NCBI GenBank assembly: GCA_023376005.1
Contig: CM042157.1
Coordinates: forward strand, 17,078,860-17,142,859
Source of the DNA: Doryteuthis pealeii
Taxonomy: Eukaryota > Mollusca > Cephalopoda > Myopsida > Loliginidae
DNA: 64,000 nucleotides
Reading direction: 5' to 3'
The translations under genes and the position numbers were made by a program. Each line of letters starts with the position of its first letter. The stretch's first letter is position 1. Below the pieces are notes generated by a model, which was not told the origin of the DNA, ran no database searches, and saw nothing but the letters and a program-made list of their open reading frames with translations. This document shows positions 1-11,294 of this stretch, piece by piece.

Positions 1-359
1 ATCCTGAGAATTTAGATTTTTTACTAGACGACAGAATGGCAGGAATGTCTGGCATTTTTTGATTTATGTGTAGTTCCCAAGGAATGCTGGGAAGAAGCAA
101 CAGAGAAATGTCACTTTTTATTTCGACTTCTGAATCACGTCATAGCATATTAATCCTGTGAGATGTGGAATTCGGATCTGTGGCGTGATGCATTGGAATG
201 TGGTTGTAGACTTTGCGTTGTGGCTTACAATGGATTAACGTCCTCTGTCTACCTGGGAGGAACGTGCAGGCGGGGGGGGGGGCGTAGAGAAAGGAAGATA
301 AGTAAACAGACATAAAAGCATATGTGTGAGAGTATCTGGATCATTAGAGGCAGAGGAAA

Positions 360-360
<1 letters not shown>

Positions 361-412
<52 letters not shown>
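361..412. repeat. (TA)n microsatellite cluster, first of three
   Basis: A pure TA run. Further runs follow at 490-545 and 655-708 in the same duplicated segment. The corresponding runs near 46980, 47040 and 47310 in the second copy differ in length, so they changed after the duplication. Confidence 0.95.
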
Positions 413-418
<6 letters not shown>

Positions 419-485
419 GGAGGAAGGGAGAAATAGAAAGGAAAACAGATTATTAGATGGAGGCAAGATAAAGTTCTAAAATAAA

Positions 486-545
<60 letters not shown>

Positions 546-653
546 GGTACGCGGAAGATATGCTTAGTTTAATCAATATCTTACTTGATATAATAAAATG
601 TTGGAAATATGAAAGAAAAAGTGAATTAGACACAGCCATGAATGTAAGTAAAG

Positions 654-713
<60 letters not shown>

Positions 714-763
714 TAAGTAAACAAACAATGTGTTTACTTGTTATGGCTTGTAGCCGACAATTT

Positions 764-892
764 TTGGAGGATATGTGCTTAATTGAAGTCATACCTAATT
801 TTGAAAATTAATTAGTTATGCCCGCATAAATTCATTAATTATCAACTAATTAATTTTAAAAATTAGGTATGTCTTCAATTAAGCACATATCC

Positions 893-897
<5 letters not shown>
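764..897. repeat. Inverted repeat with about 55-bp arms, dispersed family
   Basis: The left arm (764-818) and right arm (about 839-897) are reverse complements apart from a few changes, with a short AT-rich spacer. (TA)n flanks both sides. The same arm sequence (TGCTTAATTGAAGTCATACC) is found at 36270-36290, in the second copy of the duplication (47415-47548), and in diverged form near 59600 and 60050. It is therefore a mobile or foldback-type repeat family and not a local accident. It has no coding capacity. Confidence 0.85.
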
Positions 898-943
<46 letters not shown>

Positions 944-947
<4 letters not shown>

Positions 948-1625
948 TTTCCTTTTTATTATTCCTTTTTTCATTTTCTGGTTTCATTTTTGTTTCCCTT
1001 CTTTTCTTTTCGTTGTTTTCTTTAATTTTTTTTTTCTTTTCCCTTTTCCTTTTCTATTTTTCTTTATTTTTGGTGGTTTTTTTTCCTTTTTTTTCTGTGT
1101 CTTTTTTTTCTTCTACTTTTTTATTGTTCTTTTTTTCCTTTTTACTCAATTTTTCTTTCTTTTCCAGCTATGGTTTTCGTGATTTTTTCCTTCTTCCATC
1201 TTCTAGTTCGTTTCTTTTTCTTTTTCCATTTTTTTTCCTTTTCCTTTCATTTTGCGTTTCCATCTTAATTTTTGATTTTCCTTTTTCTTTTGTTTCTTGT
1301 AAATTTTTTCTTTTCTTTTTTTCTTTTCCTTCTTTTTTCGCTTTTTTCTTCTTTTCTTTTCCGTTTTTGTCATTTCTTCTTTCTTTCCTTTTTCCACATT
1401 CCCTTTTTCTTATTTTTCATTTTTCTTTCCTTTTCATTTTCGCTTGTTTCCCCATTTTCCATTTTTTCTTTTATAATTTTCCTTTTTTCCTTTTTCTTTT
1501 TTTATTTTTTCTTTTTACATTTTTCCAATTTCTTTCCTTTTTTTCTTTTTCATTTTTCCTCTTCTTTGTTTCTCCTTCTTTATCATTTTTCCTTTTCCTT
1601 ATTTTAAATTTCCATTTTCTTTTTT
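944..1625 (+). repeat. T/C-rich polypyrimidine tract
   Basis: About 680 bases are almost wholly T and C on the plus strand, with T strongly in excess. It immediately follows a (TA)n array. The long Phe/Leu/Ser-rich frames across it are composition artefacts. The second copy of the duplication carries the same tract at about 47590-48230 with many small indels, as expected for slippage-prone sequence. Confidence 0.9.
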
Positions 1626-2204
1626 CGGACCAAGTAACCAATAAGCACCCCGAATCATCAACTTAATGAAAGGTTCATATTTTAACTCATCACCGGTAAC
1701 GTCCGCTTCCAAATTTTTGTAAACAAATGATTTTAATCTGAAGTTTACGGAGATGTTTAACTCACAATAAATTAAATGAATAGATGCTTGGTACACGTTA
1801 TCAAATTAAAATTCAATAGCAATTTTTTTTTAAATAAATACTTTTTAATCAAAAATTTATGAATATTTTTCAACACTTACGATGATTTAAAAAAGACGAA
1901 ATATGTTTCTATACTAAAATAGTTTTTACTTAATCAGAAGAGAAATGCAATTATGTTTATCTAAAAAAAAATATTGTTTTTATCGACAAAATATTTTTAT
2001 GCTTATTTAAATAAAAGTATGTTGTTCAGAAATAGTATCACACAATTTGTAAAATTTGTTTTTGTCAGATACAATATAATTGCAAAAATCGTCTGTTCGT
2101 TTATTTTCAAAATATATAATTTCAAAGCGAAACTTACCGGTGATGAGTTAAAATATGAACATTTCATTAAGTTGATGATTTGGGGTGCTTATTGGTTACT
2201 TGGT

Positions 2205-2365
2205 CCCTTTTTTCTTTTACGTTTTACGCTTTTTTCCTTTTTTCTTCTATTTTATTTTTCTTTCTTCTTCATTTTCCTCTAATTTTTCTTTTTCCTTTTA
2301 AATTTTTTCCCCTTTTTCATTTTTCATTTTTTCCTTTTTCTTACCGTTTTTTTTCTTTTCCTTAT
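2205..2365 (+). repeat. Second T-rich tract
   Basis: A second T-rich polypyrimidine stretch inside the duplicated segment, ending in a (TA)n run at about 2364. The motif just before it (GATGATTTGGGGTGCTTATT) is the reverse complement of sequence just after the first tract. The two tracts may thus be the outer parts of a larger inverted arrangement from about 1627 to 2205. Confidence 0.7.
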
Positions 2366-2465
2366 ATATATATATATATATAATATAGTAAAGTTTTAAC
2401 GTCGATTTCACCATTTATAATGAATTCATCAGAACATTAGGATGTAAAGTTTTGTATGAACATTG

Positions 2466-2523
<58 letters not shown>

Positions 2524-2527
<4 letters not shown>

Positions 2528-2646
2528 TTACAGTGTGTACAGAAATTTTCACCAAGTTTTCATCAAGTTTGACCATAAAGATCTTTGAATCTGAAGATAT
2601 TTATGGTGAAACTCGAGTAGGTTATTTCTGTACACACTGTAATACT
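2524..2646. repeat. Inverted repeat with degenerate hammerhead-like motif
   Basis: 23-bp arms at 2524-2546 and 2624-2646 are perfect reverse complements. Just inside the right arm, 2591-2619 reads CTGAAGA, a 10-base spacer, GAAA, then ACT-CG-AGT and UA. This matches the hammerhead core at 45007-45035, but the flanking helix I no longer pairs, so it is probably inactive. The tail GCTCTACTAAAATATTAAGC follows at about 2652. The element sits between (TA)n arrays. Confidence 0.65.
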
Positions 2647-2753
2647 AAATCCGCTCTACTAAAATATTAAGCAATTTATATTTGTTATAACACTGACTTA
2701 TCCGATTAATACTTATATCAACAAAATATTTTTACCGGTAAGTCATTCACTTT

Positions 2754-2794
<41 letters not shown>

Positions 2795-2870
2795 TGTAAA
2801 CATGGCCGTCCCACTAGCAGTATGCACTAATGAAGTGATCCGATTTCTATAGTTGGAAGGACTGTCAGGA

Positions 2871-2951
2871 ACTGAAATTTCCTCGAGTTCCAGCGAAATA
2901 TACTACACATTTTTTCTGAGTTTTATTCTTTCATTCCTTATATTTTACCTC

Positions 2952-2999
<48 letters not shown>

Positions 3000-3426
3000 G
3001 TATAAATATGAAAGTATGATAAGCATAGAATGAGATATGATGATCGATGTAAATCAATATGAATAAGTATCGATTTATCATTGATGACCCAATCGATAAA
3101 GACATACGTAATTGGATCAAAACTGATCAAGACTGATAATTAAGTCATTCTTGATAAGTATATACCAACATAGAGATAAATAAATGAGAAAGGCATATGA
3201 TATAAAATTGGCAGAATAATTCAGATAAATAAGACTGGCACAAGGCTATTTTTCAGCAGAATATCTAATGCTACTCAGTAACAACCATGATTTAAAAAAA
3301 AACAAATAAACATGCTCAATATTGAGGAAAACATTATTGAAATTTGCATTCCCAAAACAAATAGGAGTACCAGTTGAAAAAAAAACACTTAGTAAAATCC
3401 TAATTGTTCTAATGATTATATATATA
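2871..3426. other. AT-rich intergenic DNA, no gene seen
   Basis: Apart from (TA)n at about 2952-2998 this stretch holds no recognisable gene or dispersed repeat. It is AT-rich with short A runs. Confidence 0.6.
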
Positions 3427-3470
3427 CTAGCAAAAAAAATGACCTGAAGGTACCGTTTCTTATCTGATAC
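3427..3470 (-). mobile_element. Possible Helitron-like 3' terminus
   Basis: Read on the minus strand, a small ACCT/AGGT stem is followed by a T-rich stretch and GCTAG, then TATATATA. This resembles the hairpin plus CTAG terminus of the Hel-1 and Hel-2 copies elsewhere in the window. The opposite end was not found, so only the terminus is called. Confidence 0.35.
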
Positions 3471-3479
3471 ACAAATGCA

Positions 3480-4412
3480 AAATATACCGTATTCCTTATC
3501 TCATTTCATTTCTCAGGAACACCGATACTAGTAGGACTGGGGTACTTATGTTGTATACCCTTTCTTACTTCTTACTTCTAGTCGTCTTCTCTTCTGGCCG
3601 GCTTTGGTTCTATCTTCTAACATCTTGCGTCTGGAGTTGTCGTGGGGACTTCGGTCTGGTTTTCCGTTAGGGATTTCTCTTTATCAGAAGCCCTGTGTCA
3701 TTGTTAGTTTTTAGGTAATAAACACAAGACTTCGATTTACGTTGATGCTACTTTATTTCCAAATCCCCAACCTAGACACCTGCGCACATCCTACGAGCTC
3801 GGCTCCTACTTGCTAACTGACTGAAACTTACTTACTATCTAAACCGGAAAACAGGGTCTTCTGTGCCTTCCGGTTCTCACAATTTATCCCCGGGGGGCAA
3901 GGTGAGAATGAGGTCAAGCCTTGTCACTCATCCTTCAAGGCCGCGGGCTGTAGCTTATAACTTCTTATGATTTCTACACTATTGCCATAAATATTAGGTA
4001 TCTAATAATTATGTAAAACTTACTACTCACACAAATCCTTAAATGGGTTAAAAAGGGCTCCTTAGCTTTGGTCGTCAACCCTTCAAAGTCAAGGAAAAGT
4101 CCGATACAAAACCTCTGCTGCCTTTCAAGGAAAGGCTAGTGGAGTAAACCCCGAATACAAACCAGGAGCCGAAGTGGTGTGATTCTGAAAACCAGTGCTA
4201 CCCATCAACTCCTGTGACACTATTGTTGCCAAACCGCATTGGTACCTTACCTTTCCTTTGGATCACAGCAGCAGTGTGGAGAGAGGGGATTTGCTGCATG
4301 GGCAACAGCTTATCCTCCACATAAACCCGCCTAGGCTATGTAGTTCAAGAAAAAACTTTGATACTACTCATCGTCTCTCGTAGACGAAAGGCTACCAACC
4401 ATATACTATAAA
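3480..4412. other. Mixed-composition DNA, possible old LTR fragment
   Basis: This part is richer in GC than its surroundings. It contains GGTAATAAACACAAG near 3712, a polyadenylation-signal-like motif. Similar text (CCTTGTGTCATTGGAG and AGTAATAACACAAGG) occurs at about 10990-11025, so it belongs to a dispersed repeat, perhaps an LTR remnant. No paired LTR, primer-binding site or coding frame was identified. Confidence 0.3.
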
Positions 4413-4520
4413 GAATATGCACCCACCAGACGTAAGTATTCAAATTTTAATGTAATGAAATATATTAAATTAGATACACTAACAAAATTGAATAAAAACA
4501 GATAAAAGGGTTCAGATTAA
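4413..4520 (-). mobile_element. Diverged Hel-1 fragment
   Basis: A short piece resembles the 3' end of the Hel-1 family: ATATGCACCC, then the TAAGTATTCAAATTTTAATG-like stretch, then a run of TTAAATTAGA. It is diverged, and the terminal CTAG and hairpin are damaged. Confidence 0.5.
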
Positions 4521-4709
4521 TTTAATGATATTTTAATTGGTTTCTATATAATATTATTCATAGGATTGATTTTAATACATTGGAGTATAAAACAATAATG
4601 CGGCTAGACTTTGCAGGCTGTCTCAGGCCAGGATCAAAACTAGACCGAAGTTTTGTCAGTCCGAATCTCTACCAACCGGCCATCAGCACAAAACACCTTA
4701 AGAAAAGGA

Positions 4710-4741
<32 letters not shown>

Positions 4742-5100
4742 GCATACACGCATAAAGACGAATAAGAGAATTCTATCCGTTTTAAGGAGAAACAGTAGGT
4801 GTATTTGGGCAGCAACTTTTCATTCAAGCAAATTTTGTTGAAAATAACAAAATCCAAGTTGTTTTGAAGATTTTTTCCTTTTTTTTTCAATCCATCTCTC
4901 AATCGTCTTAATGTTGTCATCTTAAAAAGAATTTATAAAATATTCGAAAGAGTTATCATTTGCATTTAGAAATTCTAATTTAAACCTTCCAAATTAAACC
5001 GCTAGCGTTATTTAGGGTCCCTTAGCGCACAAAAGAAAATAATGATAACCTAGATAAGATTTCGACAGATGATAACCTGTTTTAACACCCTTGTTAATGG
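4521..5100. other. AT-rich DNA with a short CATA repeat
   Basis: Holds a small (CATA)n run at about 4713-4742 and otherwise no feature that I can support. Confidence 0.55.
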
Positions 5101-5104
5101 TATT

Positions 5105-5205
5105 AGTCTGAAAGGGAACGTTATAGCCCGACTGAGGTTAGAACTCATTTAAAACGGTTTTGCAGTCCAGCACGTTAGCCACTACACCATGGGGATTTCC
5201 CTCAC
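5105..5205 (-). mobile_element. tRNA-like SINE head, fragment
   Basis: On the minus strand the sequence ATGGTGTAGTGGCTAACG resembles a pol III A box. GAGTTCTAACCTC about 50 bases downstream resembles a B box. No 3' acceptor structure or body is evident, so this is a tRNA-derived repeat fragment and not a tRNA gene. Confidence 0.5.
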
Positions 5206-5589
5206 TAATAAACGTAGAAAAGGATTACCGACAGAAAAAAAGTTTTGTTTAGTTTAGTTTCTTTGTTTGATGGTATACGAAACTTCGTGGGTTATTCAAT
5301 ACCAAATACATCCTTGTAGAAGAATAGTAGTGGTACTATTAAACCTATTGGTGTGTGGATGAGGGGGTTCTAGTTGTTAGTTTCAAGTAACAATCGCAAT
5401 AATCAGGGTTTTTTTTCAACTGAAAAAAGAATTCTGCTGGCAACACTCCCAGTATTTTTTACACAATTCGTCAAAAGTTCCCTTCACTTTAAGATCGAAA
5501 CACGACCCACCGTTCTCTCCACTGGAAAAGACGTTCTCCCCGAGAGAACTCTCCCCAGGATTTATTTCTCTCAGTGGCCGAAACACTTC

Positions 5590-5680
5590 AGCTAACAGGG
5601 ATGACAGCAATTCCACCACTCATGATCAGGAGGTTGCGAGTTCAATCTCGCTATACCCTTCTCGCGCAGGCCAGACACAC
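5590..5680 (+). mobile_element. tRNA-like SINE head, fragment
   Basis: The B-box-like stretch GGTTGCGAGTTCAATCTCGC marks a second tRNA-derived repeat head. It does not match the SINE-A or SINE-B heads. The SINE-B copy at 5813-6108 is inserted about 120 bases further right. Confidence 0.4.
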
Positions 5681-5800
5681 ACGGACGCGCTTAGTCCTTG
5701 GGGCCAGGGAATTCTCAACTCCATGGTCCCCACCTCCGCCACTCCTCCCGTGCTCTCTGTTACAGGGATCCATACCTTTCCAAAAGGTATTTGTCCGATG

Positions 5801-6120
5801 GTGAGCCTAATATATATTTACCAACTCCTCCGCACGAGCAAGATGTGACACAAGGTCAATTTCTTAAGCGGAGTTCAACAGGTTTGAATTCAGAGTTTTC
5901 CTTCTCCTATACTGGTTGCCTAACCAAGGTTAAAGAGCCCAATCTGCCCTACTATTTACCCATAGCTGGAAGGGAGAGTAGAATTCATACCTTTCCCAAG
6001 GGTATTAGCGCTAAGTGAAATGCAATTACCAAGTCCAGGATTTGAACTCGGGGTGACGAGTCCATTTCCTATGACTTTAACCATTACACCACGCGCTTCT
6101 ACGCGATTGTGAGCCTAATA
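5801..6120 (-). mobile_element. SINE-B copy with 12-bp target-site duplication
   Basis: A tRNA-derived SINE on the minus strand. Its 5' head, near 6035-6105 when read backwards, contains GTGGTGTAATGGTTA (A box) and GAGTTCAAATCC (B box). The body runs left to a TA-rich 3' tail at 5813. The 12-bp direct repeat GTGAGCCTAATA flanks it at 5801-5812 and 6109-6120, which is the signature of target-primed insertion. The internal pol III promoter would be the only regulatory element. Open frames across it are not genes. Confidence 0.9.
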
Positions 6121-6386
6121 GGGCGACTGCAGTTTGAACTCGCTTACTATGTAATTAGAGCGTAAGCAGTTTCAATAGGAATTCGAATACGAATTTGCTA
6201 ATTTTTTTTTCAGCGACGATAAACATGATGCAACCTTGCATTTATCACTGAGAGGGAATTCTTTGAAAAACGCAGACTATTTATGATATATTTTCAGCTA
6301 GTATATTAGGTCTGAGACCTGTCAGCTGTTACTTATAAACATTCATCTTAATTCCACAGAATATTTGTAATCTTTCCACAGATTAT
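6121..6386. other. LINE 3' flank and AT-rich DNA
   Basis: The part nearest 6386 is downstream of the LINE stop codon and is probably its 3' untranslated region. The rest shows no feature. Confidence 0.4.
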
Positions 6387-6785
6387 CTAACATAATGCCT
6401 TAAAGGAGTTTAGAGATGGGGCATTCACTATTGATGATGGTAGTTTATTCCATGTATTCACCACTCTGTTACTAAAATAATTTTGTCTTGCATTTGCTTT
6501 ACAAATTTTTTTTAAAGAGTTTTAATTTATGACCTCTGGTATTGATATTTTGAGCAAGATTTAGTTGTTCAAAGTTCGTTGAATAAAATCCATGGGTATA
6601 TTTGTAGACTTCAATCATATCCTCTCTTGTACGTTGATAAACCAAACTTGGTAAGCCAATGTTCCTAAGTCTTTCTTCATACGAAATGTTTTTTTAAATC
6701 ATTCATTACTTTAGTAGCTCTCCTTTGAACTCCCTCAATGTGTTTCATGTCCTTGATCAGTCTTGGAGTTGCATCCATTACACCG
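6387..6785 (-). pseudogene. CR1/L2-like LINE reverse transcriptase, C-terminal fragment
   Basis: Reading the minus strand from about 6780 gives the C-terminal tail of a non-LTR retrotransposon ORF2, with IEGVQRRATKVM, then SYEERLRNIGLPSL, then REDMIEVYKYTHG, then FSNRVVNTWNKLP and a stop at 6387-6389. These motifs are well conserved in CR1/L2-type LINE proteins just after the reverse transcriptase domain. The frame is broken twice in homopolymer A runs (T runs on the plus strand near 6688 and 6508). Each break is corrected in reading by one base. The upstream catalytic domain is absent, as in a 5'-truncated copy. It is a dead relic of a LINE that could have mobilised the SINEs here. Confidence 0.85.
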
Positions 6786-6789
6786 AAAG

Positions 6790-7555
6790 ACAAAGAAAAA
6801 TATTTTAACGCAAGCAGAAAATGATAAAACAACAACAGACAAACAAAGAAACAAATAACAATAAAAACAAGTGCCCCGTTTTGAGAATAGTGCTGAACTG
6901 TGAGAAAAGAAACAATTTATTTATAAGATGAACCAGAAAAATATGCCCTAAATCGTTGAAAAAGAAAATGCAAGGTTGAAGAATTTGGATCTCCAAGAAC
7001 AATGTCTCGAGACGTCACAGACTGGATGGAGAGAGAAAGAAAATCTTTGGATTGGATCTTACGACAAAGGATCTTACGGCATGAGATTACAAAGAAAATA
7101 AACATAGTCCTAAACTGATTCTTGGAGAACATCAGCTTGATTCCAAAGTAAAAGAAGAAAAATGGTAAGATGAACGATGCCATGGGTATTTCTTCAGTTA
7201 ATTACCATATTCCAAGAGAGAAACGATTCATAGCAACGTAAATAACGCTTGTCGAAGAAAATTTTTAGTGCAGCTATGAGAATGTAATGACACTAAGTTT
7301 TTTTGGGTTTTTTTTTTTCAGGTTGACAACTCTAATCGAAAGATAGGTCGATCAATGCTGACCTTGAACACATTTTGAAAATGTTCAGTTCGTGTTTACC
7401 TCTTCGATTTACCGTTTAGGTAAGTAATCTTGGATCATTTCGAGTGTGTTTGATTAAATGCGCCCTGAAAATAGATCGCAAGATCAAATTCTGTCAGATT
7501 TAAGGACAAAAATAATTACATAGCATTATTGCTTAGTGTTATAGGTGATATAACC
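6790..7555. other. AT-rich DNA, no gene seen
   Basis: The two small minus-strand open frames in this part have no recognisable domain and ordinary AT-rich composition. I see no repeat family member. Confidence 0.5.
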
Positions 7556-7557
7556 TA

Positions 7558-7660
7558 TCTATTAATAATGGAGATTCGCTTCCGGTGTTTGTCTGTAACA
7601 ACAATTACGTCACTGCTTACGTCACATGACCTAAAATCGTCATAACATAGAATAAATACA
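7558..7660 (+). mobile_element. Hel-1-related 5' terminus
   Basis: The sequence TCTATTAATAATGGAGATTC, preceded by A, matches the 5' end of the Hel-1 family. The following TGTCTGTAAC and ACGTCAC motifs occur in the same order as in Hel-1, but the rest is diverged and no 3' hairpin/CTAG end was found. Confidence 0.45.
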
Positions 7661-8014
7661 CTCAAAATGTGAACATGCAACATTAGACAGTCCTCATTGT
7701 TTTTTAAAACAAGTTTTAATAAATACATGACTGGTATTATATATCTATATATAGTTTGTTTTATTTCAATACATATTTAAAGTTTACATTTCAAATTGTT
7801 TTATTTTTTAATCCTTTAATGAATTTGATGATTTTACTTACTTAGGATACAAACTCCATGACATCGAATTTATTACTCCCACCCCTCCGGTAATATGTTT
7901 CAAAAATCTATTTTTACATCGCCCAGAGGGTGTTTTTTATTTTGTACTAGTCTACATAATGGAATGATCCTACTACTACTACTATAAGTAGCAAAGACAA
8001 TTGTATCTTGAAGA

Positions 8015-8266
8015 ACAAGCGACGCGAGTTGCGACTAAGCTTACTCGCGTAGGCTTGCTGGTCCAGTGTGCTTCGGTCACTGGACCGGTTGCGTTTGGTT
8101 AATAGCGTCGATCCAGGCGCCCCCTTTGAGGGGGAATGCCAACGGGATCGACGCAATTTTTCTACCTACCACCCATGAGTCTCGGCTTGTGGGTGGTGTC
8201 CATATAAAATGGCCTTGTGCCATATCGTGTAAAATGGGAAACATGTAAATACCACAAGCGACGCGA
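8015..8266 (+). mobile_element. SINE-E-type insertion with 13-bp target-site duplication
   Basis: The 13-bp repeat ACAAGCGACGCGA at 8015-8027 and 8254-8266 brackets a 226-bp insert. The insert shares its middle (GCGCCCCC, GGGGGAATGCC, GGATCGACGCAATTTT, then CCTACCACC and ATGAGTCTCGG) with repeats at 38970-39130 and, inverted, at 63590-63775. The surrounding host sequence may itself be an older repeat. Confidence 0.75.
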
Positions 8267-8589
8267 TTCAGTTCTAGACTGTATTGTCGGGACGTAACTT
8301 CACTTTCCTTCTGTAAATTCTACTTTCTCTGTTCAATACAATTGTATCCACTTTCGCCAGTCATTTGTCTTTATTTGTGACCCTTAATAACCCCCACAAC
8401 AATTAGTTAGGACTAACAATCTGGAGGGGTAAAATAATTAAAAATAGTTTATAACTTATACAAGAACAAGAAGTGGCCACCCAGCGTCGCCTAGGTAGAG
8501 AGGGAGGGGCAAAAAGGTAGTCTACTCTACTTTGGTCCTTTCTTGGGCTAGACGAGCCGTCGGCGAGGCCCCATCCGATAAATCGGCTG

Positions 8590-8947
8590 GTCATGTCAAG
8601 CCCTAGCACCTATATGTTTGCCCCAAACCCTATTGCCCGTATGGCAACCCCAAACCTTTTTTATCATATGGGTGCTAGAAGGCGGTAGCTGAGGGTCTAC
8701 ATATCCTGGGAATGGCGTTAAACTCTATCTGATGGTGAGGTTCCAATTCTGGAAGTTTTGGGGAATGTGAAGCACACCTTCATCACCATTACTCCCTGGT
8801 CCACTCTGATCTGGAGTGGTAATACCTGTTAGGGTTCGATCTATGGGTTGAATAGAAAAATGTGTTTATAAAAAACATTGAGAAGGACTTTATTTCAAAA
8901 CTTTATCGGCATTAAATGACCCACTGAGGTTGATATGCCGTAAATGA
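8590..8947 (-). mobile_element. SINE-C copy
   Basis: A member of an abundant 370-400-bp family, arbitrarily given as minus so that the 10443 copy is plus. It runs from TGTCAAGCCCTAGCACC to a terminus reading CACTGAGGTTGATATGCCGT. The other copies end in an AAACAAACCAAACC-like tail there. No protein is encoded. The inverted copy lies at 10443-10830. Confidence 0.85.
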
Positions 8948-10440
8948 AGATAATAATGGTTGTATTTTTGTACCCTCATTTTTAGCGACAAACAAGAATT
9001 TAAAGCCACCACTTAATCCTAAAGCGTTAGTCACTTGCTGCTAAGTAGAGTTTTATTTATTTCTTATTCTTGCTTGATTTTCCATTTTCCTCATAGCCTT
9101 TTCAAATATCCAATCTTTGAATATATATTCTTTTTTGTTCTATTTATTGAACGGCACAAAATAACTAAAAATAAAGGAAACAAATTATATATAGATATAT
9201 AGTCATGTGGACAATTCTATCAGGCAAAATACAATTTTTCAATCTATTTATAACGATTTCCTATGAAAAGAAACCACAAAAAGATGAACTTGTGAAGTAT
9301 CTAGAGATGTTGAAGTATGGTGTTTTCTGTGTCCGTATTTTATTTGCGGCTCGACTGTTGACAAGTGTGTCTGGTAGTATTTGTTAAATGTAATCTACTA
9401 CATAAATGATAATTTCTGTCAGTCTGTGTATAACCAGTTGACGCCTACACCAGTGATCCAATCACGAGGAAACTTTACACACGTTTAAGGTAATAATCAG
9501 AAACAGAACTAAATTAGACAGAAGAAAAAATAATAAAATTACAGTTCTTTCTTGATACAACCAAGAATTTACTCTGTTACTTATGTACGATAAGTATGCG
9601 ACATCGAGTAAATTTTAGAGCGGAGTCAAACAAATGTGAATTTGTTACGTAGCGGCCTTCTTCGCTACTCTAAATCGTGTAAGTAAGTAGTCGTTGCGGA
9701 TATATATGGTCACGTGGCGAAGTATGTAGTAGTCAGCTACTACCGACTACTGGACTTCAATAAACAACAGATACGTATGTACAAAGATAGGACCCTTCTT
9801 ATTTTCTTCGGTGTGTGGGTGGTGAAGGCGCAGAGCTTCACAATGAAAATGCCAGTGGCTGGTTAAGAACGCAGTGTTCACAATGAGTGCCCGAGCGGTG
9901 TTTGTTGACGGGAGACGTGAAATGTCCTTTTTAGTTGCTGGCTGGCGTCTCTGTGTGTCGGATCGAATCTTTTCGCCTTTATATTGATAAATACACCTCC
10001 ACATCTTTATCTTTTGATCTGATAACAGACATTTGTTATACATTTCTTTATCTTCTCCCTGCTTCCTTGACCGGAAACCCTCTCTTCCGCTTTCTCTTTC
10101 TTTTTAAATATATATTTTTATCTTTCTCTTTGTCCCTCTGCCGGAAGCTCCGTTTTCCAGGCGAGGACAATACAACAAATTGAGTTTTCCTTCTCTTATA
10201 TTGGTTACTATACCAACGGAAAAGAGCCCAGTCTGCACTACTATTGTAACACTATGCTCTACTTGTCAGAATGGAAAGATGTGTTAAACATTTATTTAAT
10301 TTACTCTCTCCTTGTCGGAATGGCTGAGATGATGACATGTCTACTCTTCGTTACGTCTTGCACCCATTTTCCAAATGGAGAGATTATATGTCCACGTTGC
10401 TTACGGTACGGCTCTTCCTTCTAATGGCGTAAACGATGTG
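8948..10440. other. AT-rich DNA with no supported gene
   Basis: No recognisable gene or repeat was found over most of this 1.5 kb. Near 9645-9790 is a slightly more GC-rich stretch with AATAAA near 9760, which could be an LTR remnant, but matching ends and target duplications were not found. A SINE-B fragment occupies 10182-10250. Confidence 0.45.
10182..10250 (-). mobile_element. SINE-B internal fragment
   Basis: GAGTTTTCCTTCTC, a diverged GGTTRCTATACC stretch and AGAGCCCAGTCTGC match the middle of SINE-B. Both ends are missing. Confidence 0.65.
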
Positions 10441-10442
10441 TT

Positions 10443-10830
10443 TGTTTGTTTGTTTGTTTTGTTTTACGGCATATCAACCTCAGTGGGTCATTTAATGCCG
10501 ATAAAGTTTTGAAATAAATCAATTCTTAATGGATAATACAATTTTGTTTATAAACTCATGTTTTTCTATTCAACCATAGATGGGACCCTAAGAGGTACTA
10601 CCACTCCGGGTCAGAGTGGACAGGGACAATGGTGATGAAGGGGTGCTCCACATTCCCCAAACCTCCAAAACTGGAACCTCACCATCAGATAGAGTTTAAC
10701 GTCATTCCCAGGACATCTAGACCCGCAGCCACCGCTTTCTAGCACCCATATGATAAAAAGGGGTTGGGGCTTGCCATAAGGGCAATAGGGTTGGGAAAAT
10801 CATATAGGTGCTAGGGCTTGACGTGACCAT
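10443..10830 (+). mobile_element. SINE-C copy
   Basis: Begins with the (GTTT)n-like tail, then TTTTACGGCATATCAACCTC and AGTGGGTCATTTAATGCCG. It ends at GTGCTAGGGCTTGACG. Matches 8590-8947 in inverse orientation and 25910-26285 in the same orientation. Confidence 0.88.
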
Positions 10831-11026
10831 AAATGATGTGTGGATAAAGAAATATTCAATATACTCATCTCTGTACCGATACTACATCGGAAAAGGCTGG
10901 AAATCTTGTTGATGAGCTGTTGTTCAGTTGTTGGCAGTCCTATGATGTTCTAGAGTCTGGACACCAATTTGGAGCTCAGGGTTATCTTGCCTTGTGTCAT
11001 TGGAGTTTTTAGTAATAACACAAGGC

Positions 11027-11294
11027 TACTTCTTCTAGGGCCGGGTTAGTTCAGTCGGTAGAGCGTTCGGCTAGAAACCACATGGTTCCTAGTTCGATAC
11101 CGGCCTCGCCACTCAGCGTATGAGTAGCACAGGGATCTGTGCGGTAAAGTAAGGAGCTGATGGTAGGTGTGGCGCAAAAACAATCTCCTTGGTCTAGCGC
11201 TAGTGAAAAGGGGATAGACTCCCTCGCTGATTAACTGATACCGACTTTAGGCCACCCTGAAGACTTTACTTACTTTTACTTTTTTACTTCTTCT
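11027..11294 (+). mobile_element. SINE-A copy, nearly full length
   Basis: A tRNA-derived SINE of about 245 bp. The head GGCCGGGTTAGTTCAGTCGG carries the A box, and CTAGTTCGATACCGG the B box. The body includes ACAGGGATCTGTGCGGTAAA and CCGACTTTAGGCC, followed by a T/A-rich tail with TTTAC repeats. TACTTCTTCT at 11027-11036 and 11285-11294 is a plausible 10-bp target-site duplication. The head could fold like a tRNA, but the extended body shows it is a SINE and not a tRNA gene. Confidence 0.9.

Larger units (their letters stand above)
1..2870 (+). repeat. 2.87-kb segmental duplication, copy 1
   Basis: This segment matches 46619-49492 almost base for base in the same orientation. Single-base differences, small indels and different (TA)n lengths separate the copies. 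It begins at the window edge, so the left boundary may lie outside. In order it holds a unique-looking 240-base lead, three (TA)n arrays, an inverted repeat around 764-897, a T/C-rich tract, an AT-rich section, a second T-rich tract, a 23-bp inverted repeat at 2524-2646 and a last (TA)n array. Similarity ends close to 2870. No coding sequence is visible; the open frames are translations of TA and T/C runs. Confidence 0.93.

Noticed and set aside
235..792. A 185-codon minus-strand frame with Tyr-Ile repeats
   Set aside because: The frame is opened by three (TA)n arrays. The second copy breaks it, and there is no domain.
869..1666. A 265-codon open frame rich in Phe, Leu and Ser
   Set aside because: It is the translation of (TA)n plus a T/C-rich tract. 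The second copy of the duplication has indels that destroy it.
9645..10041. A solo LTR beginning TGTTACG and ending TTATACA
   Set aside because: No target-site duplication, no second copy and no primer-binding site were found.
11038..11110. A tRNA gene suggested by A and B boxes
   Set aside because: The head is followed by the same 170-base body in at least seven other places and flanked by a target-site duplication, so it is a SINE. The same applies to the other tRNA-like heads.
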